From: Streptomyces sp. MST-110588 | Lineage (GTDB): Bacteria > Actinomycetota > Actinomycetes > Streptomycetales > Streptomycetaceae | Assembly: GCF_022695595.1 (NCBI RefSeq) | Contig: NZ_CP074380.1 | Span: forward strand, 1,178,001-1,242,000 | Direction: 5' to 3' | Length of the DNA stretch: 64,000 nucleotides | The notes under the pieces: model-generated | What the model was told of the DNA's origin: nothing | Databases searched by the model: none | What the model saw: only the letters and a program-made list of their open reading frames with translations | Shown: in pieces, positions 57,825 to 64,000 of the stretch | Layout: the number at the start of each line of letters is the position of its first letter | Position numbering within the stretch: position 1 is the first letter of the stretch | Program-made: the position numbers and the translations under genes

Positions 57825-57858
57825 TTGCCAGCTCTGGCAACTTCAGGCAACAATGCAT
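57825..57858 (+). promoter_or_regulatory. Candidate cluster operator upstream of the NRPS gene
   Basis: The perfect 16-bp palindrome TTGCCAGCTCTGGCAA (57825-57840) is followed by AGGCAA (57845-57850) and ATGCAT (57853-57858), the same arrangement as at 54640-54672. It lies 230 bp before the NRPS start in a 520-bp gene-free region (57569-58088); another TTGCC half-site is at 57791. I see no other gene in that region. Confidence 0.65.
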
Positions 57859-58088
57859 GCGAGAAATGGCCGTGCTGGTGCGTCCGTTGCCGCCGCCGAG
57901 TCGCCGTCCCTCACCGGAAACCGTTTCGCGGCAGGCCGGCGCGCCATTGCCTGCCCTTGCCACGCGCCTCACGGACCGGGCCGGCGCACCGGGTGATCCC
58001 GCGCGGTGCGGCCGGGTCGGCGGCTCGCCGGGGCGGCCCGGCCCCACGCCCGGCCCTCCCGGGCCGCCCAACAACCTACGGAGTCCTG

Positions 58089-60116
58089 ATGTCCCTGATG
58101 TCATCGTCGACAGACGCCGGTACGCCGCCCGGCCGGCCGGCCATCGGTGACGGCGGCCCTGACGCGCTGCCGGCGTACGGGCGCGGCACGCCGCTGCCCC
58201 GTCCAGAGCCCGCGCCGGTGCACGAACTGGTGGCCCGCTTCGCCCGTACGACACCGGCCCGCACCGCCGTACGCGCCGGGAGCAGCGCGATCACCTACCG
58301 GGAACTGGACCTGTGGGCCGGGCGGATCGCGGCCCGGCTCACCGCGGCGGGGGTGTGCCGCGGCGACCGGGTCGGCATCCTGGTCAGGCCCTCGACCACC
58401 ATGGTCGCCGCGGTGCTGGGCACGTTGCGGGCCCAGGCGGCATACGTACCGGTGGACCTCGCGCACCCGGACCGGCGGATCGCCGACGTCCTCGCCGACG
58501 CGCGAGTCACCGTGGCCCTGGCCGACGAGACGGCCCGCCCCCGGCTGCGCGGTGCCGCGGTGCCTCTCGTACGGGCCGAGGAGACCGCGGAAGAGGACGA
58601 CGACCCCGGCCACCGGGCCGCCGCCGCGCCCGCGGACGGCGCGTCCCCGGCCCCCGTCGGCGCCGCCGACCCCGCCTACCTCATCTACACCTCGGGCAGC
58701 ACCGGCGAGCCGAAGGGCGTCCTGGTCGAGCACGGGCAACTGACCGCCTCGACCCACGCCCGGCGTCTGGTGTACCCGGGAGTGCCGGTGTTCCTGCTGG
58801 TCTCACCGCTCGCCTTCGACTCCTCCGTGGCCGGCCTGTGGGGGACGCTCACCGCCGGGGGCCGGCTGATCGTGGCCTCGCCCGAGGAAGTACGCGACCC
58901 GGAGCGGCTGGTGGGGCTCGTGGAGCGGCACCGGGTGACGCGGCTGCTGTGCGTGCCCCCGCTCTACGGCGTGCTGCTCGACGCCGCCGAGCGGCTCGGC
59001 ATGGAACGGCTGCGCACCCTGGAGTCCGTGACCGTGGCCGGGGAACCGCTGCCGCGGACCCTGATGGAGCGCCATTTCGCGCTGCATCCCCGGCAGGTCG
59101 CCCTGGTCAACGAGTACGGGCCCACCGAGGCCACCGTATGGGCCAGTTACCGCCGCTACGACACTCCGGGCCCGGTGTCCATCGGCGGACCCGTCCCCGG
59201 CACCCGGCTCCACGTGCTGGACGAGAACCTCCGGCCGGTGCCGCCCGGCACGGAGGGCGAGCTGTTCATCGGCGGTTCCGGGGTCGCACGCGGCTACTTC
59301 GGCCGCCCGGAAGCCACGGCCCAAGCCTTCCTGGACGATCCGTACGCGGACGAGGACGGCGCCCGCATGTACCGTACGGGCGACCGCGTGCGCTGGAACG
59401 CCGAAGGCACGCTGGACTACCTGGGCCGCCTCGATCACCAGGTCAAGATCCGCGGACACCGGGTGGAACTCGGCGCCGTGGAGGAAGAGCTGCGGGCCCT
59501 GGAGGGCGTCCGCGACGCCGTCGTCCTGCCCGACGGCTCCGGGGCCCGGCTGACCGGCTTCGTCCTCGCCCCGGTCGGCACCGACACCGAGTCCCTGCGC
59601 CGGCGCCTCGGCGAGAGGCTGCCGGCGGCCATGGTCCCCAGCCGGATCGATGTGCTCGACGGTTTCCCGGTCACCGTCAACGGCAAGGTGGACCGCGCCG
59701 GGCTGCGCCGTCGCGCGGACCTTGCGGCGACGGCCCCGGCCGTCCGTACGGACGGCGGCCCCGCCCCGGCGAACGGCGCCCCCGCCACCGACCGGGGGAA
59801 CATCACCGCGCGGGTGGCCGCCGCCTGGGCGGAAGTCCTGACCACCCGCGACATCCCCCAGGACGTCAACTTCTTCGACCTCGGCGGCCACTCGCTCACC
59901 ATGTTCCAGCTCCAGGACGCCCTGGAGCGCCACACCGGGTCACGGCCGTCGGTCGTCTCGCTCTTCCGGCACACCACCGTGCTGGCCCAGGCCGCCCTGA
60001 TCAGCGGCGAGGGCGGTACGCAGGGAGCGCCGCGCGACCGGCGGCAGGCCGCCGCCCGGCAAGCCCAGGCGGTACGCGCCAGGCGCCGCCGTGAGACCCA
60101 GGAGCCCGCACAGTGA
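58089..60116 (+). CDS. Stand-alone NRPS adenylation-PCP didomain protein
   Basis: 675 aa from ATG 58089 (CGGAG upstream). Adenylation core motifs: YLIYTSGSTGEPKGVLVEH (A3), NEYGPTEATVW (A5), GELFIGGSGVARGY (A6), YRTGDRVRWN (A7), DHQVKIRGHRVELGAVEEEL (A8), NGKVDRAGL (A10, Lys). The PCP carries FFDLGGHSLTMFQLQ with the pantetheine Ser. There is no condensation domain. By eye the ten-residue code reads D-S-A-C-T-A-E-V-W-K, which I cannot match to a known amino acid. It probably loads one amino acid as a thioester for later transfer. Confidence 0.92.
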   Translation: MSLMSSSTDAGTPPGRPAIGDGGPDALPAYGRGTPLPRPEPAPVHELVARFARTTPARTAVRAGSSAITYRELDLWAGRIAARLTAAGVCRGDRVGILVRPSTTMVAAVLGTLRAQAAYVPVDLAHPDRRIADVLADARVTVALADETARPRLRGAAVPLVRAEETAEEDDDPGHRAAAAPADGASPAPVGAADPAYLIYTSGSTGEPKGVLVEHGQLTASTHARRLVYPGVPVFLLVSPLAFDSSVAGLWGTLTAGGRLIVASPEEVRDPERLVGLVERHRVTRLLCVPPLYGVLLDAAERLGMERLRTLESVTVAGEPLPRTLMERHFALHPRQVALVNEYGPTEATVWASYRRYDTPGPVSIGGPVPGTRLHVLDENLRPVPPGTEGELFIGGSGVARGYFGRPEATAQAFLDDPYADEDGARMYRTGDRVRWNAEGTLDYLGRLDHQVKIRGHRVELGAVEEELRALEGVRDAVVLPDGSGARLTGFVLAPVGTDTESLRRRLGERLPAAMVPSRIDVLDGFPVTVNGKVDRAGLRRRADLAATAPAVRTDGGPAPANGAPATDRGNITARVAAAWAEVLTTRDIPQDVNFFDLGGHSLTMFQLQDALERHTGSRPSVVSLFRHTTVLAQAALISGEGGTQGAPRDRRQAAARQAQAVRARRRRETQEPAQ

Positions 60117-60946
60117 CATCACACCGAACTCCCTCCGGCCAAGCGGCACCGCGGGAAGCGGCTGCGCACGAGATGACACCGCATGACGTCATGCCGCACG
60201 ATGTCATGCCGCGCCCCGATCCCACGGTCTGGTTCCAGCGCCTCACCGCGCGGCCCGGCGGCCGGCAGCGGCTCATCTGCTTCCCGCACGCCGGCGGATC
60301 GGCCCCCTTCTTCCGTGACTGGGGGGAGCGGCTGCCCGGTACCGAGGTGCACAGCGTCCGCTACCCGGGGCGCGGCGAGCGGCTCGCCGAGCCTTCCCCC
60401 ACCGACCTGGGCGAGCTGGGGCGGGAGATCGCCGAGGCGCTCACCCCTCTGGCGGACCTGCCGCTCGCCCTGTTCGGGCACAGCATGGGCGCGGTGGTGG
60501 CCCTGGAAACGGCCCGGGCCCTGGAGGAGCGCGGCATCCGCCCCGCCCACCTGTTCGCCTCCGGTTCGCGCAACGCGCCGCTGCCGGCCCCCGAGGAGCT
60601 GGACACGGAGGACGACGCCGACGCCGTGTGCGAACGGCTGGTCGCCCTGGGGGGCACCGACGCCGAAATGGCGGCGGACCCCGCCTTCCGGGAGCTGGTC
60701 CTCCCCTACATCCTCAGTGACAGCCGCATGTTCACCTCGTACGCCCATCGGCCCGGACCGGTCCTGCGGTGTCCGGTGACGACGATCGTCGGGGACCGGG
60801 ACGAGGACGCCGACCGCCGGCCCTGGCCGGAGCTGACCGACGGCGGCTTCTGCGAGCACATCGTCCGGGGCGATCACTTCTACCTGATCCAGGAACCGCC
60901 CTTCGCGCTGCTGCGCACGGCCCTGGACGCCACGCCGATCCCGTAG
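60113..60946 (+). CDS. Type II thioesterase
   Basis: 277 aa from GTG 60113, overlapping the NRPS stop by 4 bp (GTGA). Alpha/beta hydrolase with ICFPHAGGSAPFF, SVRYPGRGERLAE, GHSMG (122-126, Ser124), GDRDEDA and catalytic His in GDHFYLI. Such enzymes free PCPs from wrong or stalled acyl groups, or release the product. The first 38 residues are an odd tail with a repeated TPHDVMPHDVMP segment (15-bp DNA repeat). Confidence 0.92.
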   Translation: MTSHRTPSGQAAPREAAAHEMTPHDVMPHDVMPRPDPTVWFQRLTARPGGRQRLICFPHAGGSAPFFRDWGERLPGTEVHSVRYPGRGERLAEPSPTDLGELGREIAEALTPLADLPLALFGHSMGAVVALETARALEERGIRPAHLFASGSRNAPLPAPEELDTEDDADAVCERLVALGGTDAEMAADPAFRELVLPYILSDSRMFTSYAHRPGPVLRCPVTTIVGDRDEDADRRPWPELTDGGFCEHIVRGDHFYLIQEPPFALLRTALDATPIP

Positions 60947-61004
60947 CCCTCACCGGACGACGACACACAGGAGCCCTCACCGGGCGACGACGCACAGGAG
61001 AGTC

Positions 61005-62111
61005 ATGACCAGCAGGCCCACCACCGATACGTCCCCTACCGATACGCCCGTCACCGGGAGACCCATGACCGGCGCATACGTGACCGGCGCCGGACGAAGC
61101 GACGGGGACGGCGAGAGGAGTGAGGGGGGTGAGGCCGTCCCGGCCGGCCCGCCGCCGCCCTTGGACCGCGAGCTGGCGGAGCCGCTGCGCGCCATCCTCG
61201 CCGGCCTGCCGGGACCGCTGACGTTGGAACTCGTGGCAGACCGCCGGGCCCGTACGGCCGCCGGCTCCCTGTCGGACGACGCGATCCGCCGCGGCGGGGC
61301 CTTCGAGCTGGAGGAGCGAGTGGTACCGGGGGCCGCCGGCTCCCCCGGGCTCCCGCTGCTCATCTGCCGGCCGACAGCCACGCCCGGCCCGCACCCGGTC
61401 ATCTACAACACCCACGGCGGCGGCATGGTGGCGGGCGGCCCCCGCACCGCGGAGCTGTCGGGCGAGCTGGACCGGGCGCAGGAGCTGCAACTGGCCGTGG
61501 TGGCCGTGGACTACCGGCTCGCCCCCGAACACCCCGACCCGGCACCGGTGGAGGACTGCTACGCCGGTCTGCGCTGGGTGGCGGCGCACGCCGCCGGGCT
61601 GGGCCTGGACGGGGAACGGATCGTCATCAGCGGCAACAGCGCGGGCGGCTGCCTGGCCGCCGGCGTCTCGCTGCTCGCCCGGGACCGGGGCGGCCCCCGG
61701 CTACTGGGCCAGATGCTCCAGTGCCCCATGCTCGACGACCGGTGCGAGACGCCCTCGATGGCCCAGATGGCGCGGGTCGGGATGTGGGACGGGCTCTCCA
61801 ACCGGGCGGGCTGGACCGCCCTGCTGGGTGACCGGCGGGGCACCGGCGAGGTGTCCTGCTACACGGCCCCTGGCCGGGCCACCGACCTGGCGGGCCTGCC
61901 GCCCGCGTTCATCGACGTCGGTTCCGTCGAGGCCCTGCGGGACGAGGCCATCGCCTTCGCGACCCGTATCTGGCAGGCCGGCGGCGAGGCCGAACTGCAC
62001 GTCTGGTCAGGCGCCTTCCACAGCTTCGACGAATGGGTGCCGCAGGCCGTGGTCTCGCGCGGCGCGCAGCGCGCGCGGGCCGACTGGCTGCGCCGGCTGC
62101 TGCACCGCTGA
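61005..62111 (+). CDS. HSL-family alpha/beta hydrolase
   Basis: 368 aa from ATG 61005 (AGGAGAGTC upstream). Hormone-sensitive-lipase family: oxyanion motif THGGGMVAGG (136-145), AVDYRLAPEHPDPAP, nucleophile ISGNSAGG (208-215, Ser212), acid in FIDVGSVEALRDE and His in SGAFHSFDEW. It hydrolyses or transfers an ester. Residues 1-50 are a low-complexity Thr/Pro/Gly tail. In the cluster it could release or trim an acyl group, but the substrate is unknown. Confidence 0.9.
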   Translation: MTSRPTTDTSPTDTPVTGRPMTGAYVTGAGRSDGDGERSEGGEAVPAGPPPPLDRELAEPLRAILAGLPGPLTLELVADRRARTAAGSLSDDAIRRGGAFELEERVVPGAAGSPGLPLLICRPTATPGPHPVIYNTHGGGMVAGGPRTAELSGELDRAQELQLAVVAVDYRLAPEHPDPAPVEDCYAGLRWVAAHAAGLGLDGERIVISGNSAGGCLAAGVSLLARDRGGPRLLGQMLQCPMLDDRCETPSMAQMARVGMWDGLSNRAGWTALLGDRRGTGEVSCYTAPGRATDLAGLPPAFIDVGSVEALRDEAIAFATRIWQAGGEAELHVWSGAFHSFDEWVPQAVVSRGAQRARADWLRRLLHR

Positions 62112-62129
62112 GCCCGGGCCCCGGGCCCC

Positions 62130-62271
62130 GTACTTCACGGAGGTCGGCCACGTCCTGCCTGCCGGTCTGCCCGAGGACACCCGCCGTGCGATCGAGGAGC
62201 GGGTCACCGCGGCGCAGGCCCGTGAACCCGCCCTGGAGCGTGCCGCGTCGGTCGGCTTCGTCATCGAGTGA
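62130..62271 (+). pseudogene. Coding-like fragment without a start codon
   Basis: The frame reads YFTEVGHVLPAGLPEDTRR, AIEERVTAAQAREPALERA, ASVGFVIE and stops at 62271. Third codon positions are almost all G or C, as in real genes here, yet no ATG, GTG or TTG lies between the hydrolase stop and the fragment. A GGAGG at 62139-62143 is followed 8 nt later by GTC. Either a short decayed gene or a real small gene with a changed start codon. Confidence 0.3.
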
Positions 62272-62280
62272 TCCGTCTCC

Positions 62281-62322
62281 GATCCCGTACGAGACGTCAG
62301 TGATCCCGTACGTGACGTCAGT
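62281..62322. repeat. Two 21-bp tandem repeats upstream of the GT2 gene
   Basis: GATCCCGTACGWGACGTCAGT occurs twice in tandem, differing at one base, with degenerate GTGATCC units continuing to about 62335. Each copy contains GACGTC, and the second the palindrome TGACGTCA that also occurs before the ROK gene (43780-43787). This may be a binding site. Confidence 0.6.
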
Positions 62323-62384
62323 GATCCGAGTGATTCCAGTGGCTTGAGTGGTCCAAGTGATCAGAGTGACCTCAAGGAGCAGCA

Positions 62385-63569
62385 GTGAGCGACGACCTGA
62401 AGCTGAGCATCGTGATCCCGTACAAGCAGCGTCTGGACAACATCCGGGCCGTCTTCACCTCGCTGGTGGACCAGACGATGGACCGCGCACGGTTCGAAGT
62501 CGTGGTCGGCGTGATGGAGTACGCCCCGGAATACGTCGCGCTGTGCCGGGAGTTCACCGACCGGCTGAGCATCGTCTCGGTGCTCACCACCGGGGAGTGG
62601 AACACCAGCCGGGCCCGGAACCTGGGCATCCGGCACGCGTCCGGCCAGATCGTCATGGTGCTCGACGCGGATGTCGTGCTCGCCCCCGTGGCGCTGGAGA
62701 ACCTCTACGAACGGCACTTCCGGCACGGGCAGAACGTCTGCGTCCTCGGGCAGGTCTTCGGGTACGACGAGGTCGTCGGCTCCGACGTGGAGACGGTCCA
62801 GGTCCAGCCGTACGACCACTACCGCAAGCTCCTGGCGGACCTGGAGACGGCGGACCGCGCGCGACTGGACCCCCGCTGGTCGGCGGAGTACGCCCCGGCG
62901 CTGGCCCGCTTCCCGTGGGCCTTCGCCCGCACCGGACTGATGGCCCTGCCGACGGCGACGGTCCGCGCGCACGGCCTGCTGCTGGACGAGGACTTCCCCG
63001 GGTGGGGGCCCGAGGACCAGGAATGGGGCCTGCGGATCTCCCGGACCGGCACGCCGCTGGTGCTGGGTCAGGACGTGTACGGGCTGCACCTGCCGCACCG
63101 GCGGGACTTCGCGGCCCAGGACCGGTCGGCGACCCTGAGCAACCGCTACTACCTGGCCAAGTGGCCGCGTCTGGACCTGGAACTGGCCCTGGCCTTCGGC
63201 GGCTGGCTGGAGGCGGACCGGCTCTGCCCGGACGCCGAACGCGAACTGGCCCGGGCGTCCGGGGGCCGCTCGCTGGGAGTGGTACGGGCCACCGTCGGCG
63301 AGCGGTCCGTCCTGTTCGTCGGGGCGGTTCTCGACGCGTCGGGCGAGGCCGCCGACCCCGAGGTCAGGGCGCTGCTCGGCGGCGGGGCCCGCGCCGAGGT
63401 GCTGCCGCTGGCCGGCTTCGCCCTGCCCTTCGCGGACCGCAGCGTGGACGAGTGCCGCGTCCTGGCGCCGGTCGCACGGCTGAGCGAGCGGTACCGGGAC
63501 GCCGTCCACCGTGAGGCCGAGCGCGTCGCGTGCCGGCTCCTGGTGCCGGCCGGCGCCGCTGACCGCTGA
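62385..63569 (+). CDS. Glycosyltransferase family 2
   Basis: 394 aa from GTG 62385 (AAGGAGCAGCA upstream). GT-A fold: LKLSIVIPYKQRLDNIRAVF, WNTSRARNLGIRHASGQIVM, metal-binding VLDADV (DxD at 94-96) and GWGPEDQEWGLR (206-217), the acceptor-site ED motif seen in galactosaminyl- and galactosyltransferase-like GT2 and GT27 enzymes. The C-terminal ~110 residues are a separate part without recognised motifs. It transfers a sugar to an unknown acceptor. It is followed by the QDD-motif paralogue. Confidence 0.9.
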   Translation: MSDDLKLSIVIPYKQRLDNIRAVFTSLVDQTMDRARFEVVVGVMEYAPEYVALCREFTDRLSIVSVLTTGEWNTSRARNLGIRHASGQIVMVLDADVVLAPVALENLYERHFRHGQNVCVLGQVFGYDEVVGSDVETVQVQPYDHYRKLLADLETADRARLDPRWSAEYAPALARFPWAFARTGLMALPTATVRAHGLLLDEDFPGWGPEDQEWGLRISRTGTPLVLGQDVYGLHLPHRRDFAAQDRSATLSNRYYLAKWPRLDLELALAFGGWLEADRLCPDAERELARASGGRSLGVVRATVGERSVLFVGAVLDASGEAADPEVRALLGGGARAEVLPLAGFALPFADRSVDECRVLAPVARLSERYRDAVHREAERVACRLLVPAGAADR

Positions 63570-63667
63570 CCGCTGACCGGGGTCGGTGCCCGCCCCGACC
63601 GGGCCCCGTACTCCCCTGCCCGGGATTCCGCACGCCGTTCCCTCATCACCCGCCTCCGGAGCTGACT

Positions 63668-64000
63668 GTGACCTCATCTACCTCGATTGCCTCTGCGACC
63701 TCCCTTCCCTCTCCGATCTCGACAACCTCGCCGACCTCGCCGACTTCACCTTCCTTCCGGCTCTCCGCCGCTGTGATGTCCCACCCCAGACGGGCCGAGG
63801 CGGCCCACGCACTGGCCGGCCGCTTCCCGGAGCTCGACATGCGGGTCGTGCTCGACCCGGAGCCCGACGGCCCGCCGTCCGCACTGCGCAGCGCACGTCT
63901 GGCCTGGTCCGCGGTGGCCCCCGGCGCCACCCACCACCTGGTGATCCAGGACGACGCGCTGCCGGTCGAGGACTTCCCCGGCCGGCTCGACGCGCTGGTG
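63668..64000 (+). CDS. QDD-motif glycosyltransferase-like protein (partial, runs off the right edge)
   Basis: 111 codons from GTG 63668 (GGAG 6 nt upstream) are in the window. After a Ser/Thr/Pro-rich N-tail (1-30) the sequence LSAAVMSHPRRAEAAHALAG, VVLDPEPDGPPSALRSARLA, THHLVIQDDALPVEDF (QDD at 94-96) aligns clearly with residues 10-80 of the protein at 41648-42901. Both probably belong to one little-studied GT-A-like family. The two copies sit at opposite ends of the cluster. Confidence 0.75.
   Translation, partial: MTSSTSIASATSLPSPISTTSPTSPTSPSFRLSAAVMSHPRRAEAAHALAGRFPELDMRVVLDPEPDGPPSALRSARLAWSAVAPGATHHLVIQDDALPVEDFPGRLDALV

Noticed and set aside
57569..58088. Small genes in the gap before the NRPS gene
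   Set aside because: Open frames there show no ribosome site, no coherent codon bias and no recognisable motif; the area is better explained as a regulatory leader.
40200..64000. attL/attR repeat of the tRNA-Leu 3' end
   Set aside because: I looked for the GGTTCAAGTCC...GGACACCA end further right and did not see a second copy in the window.

Overview
This is a 64 kb piece of a Streptomyces chromosome. The evidence is very high GC with GC-rich third codon positions, many GTG/TTG starts, a Pup-proteasome gene pair (dop, arc), the mycothiol gene mshC, the glycerol operon gylR-glpF-glpK-glpD, a parJ-type PAC2 gene, and two chaplin genes (chpC, chpH). From memory, the order from dop/arc to the chaplins matches the conserved core of S. 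coelicolor (about SCO1640 to SCO1676).

Layout. 1-9.4 kb: dop (cut by the left edge), arc, a 3Fe-4S ferredoxin, a secreted protein, trmI, an M50/CBS site-2 protease, a RecB-like nuclease and a NarL-type regulator. 9.4-16 kb: a frameshifted lipoprotein binding protein, a HAD phosphatase and metH. 16-21.2 kb: gylR and the glycerol operon (uptake, phosphorylation, oxidation). 21.3-30.4 kb: a GH18-like remnant, parJ, a Tat-exported beta-propeller, mshC with its usual partners (SCO1664 family, DUF3090, histidine phosphatase), a frameshifted corA and a ferritin-like gene. 30.7-40 kb: an F420-type oxidoreductase, an aldo/keto reductase coupled to a degenerate RecD-like protein, an acidic protein divergent from a DUF5703 gene, chpC (frameshifted), chpH, an M20 peptidase and tRNA-Leu(GAG).

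From the tRNA to the right edge the content looks accessory. No integrase or transposase gene is visible. Minus-strand block (52.1-41 kb): a polysaccharide deacetylase with an IS110-like N-terminus, an AurF-type diiron N-oxygenase, two overlapping dCTP-deaminase-like proteins, a GT4 glycosyltransferase, two HAD phosphatases, a GH3-like protein without the usual nucleophile, and a QDD-motif glycosyltransferase-like protein coupled to a Pro-rich protein. A plus-strand ROK regulator lies among them. Plus-strand block (53-64 kb): MFS transporter (divergent HIT protein), MurC-like ligase, MFS transporter, A-PCP NRPS protein, thioesterase, HSL-type hydrolase, GT2, and a paralogue of the QDD protein cut by the right edge. 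A shared TTGCCA/GGCAA/AGGCAA/ATGCAT element lies about 200 bp upstream of both the MurC-like and NRPS genes. Together these suggest a biosynthetic cluster, which I do not recognise, for a glycosylated, amino-acid-derived and perhaps N-oxygenated or nucleotide-linked product.

Four genes (binding protein, corA, chpC, ROK regulator) are each broken by an apparent loss of one G in a run of 4-5 G, a pattern that more likely reflects homopolymer sequencing error than real decay.
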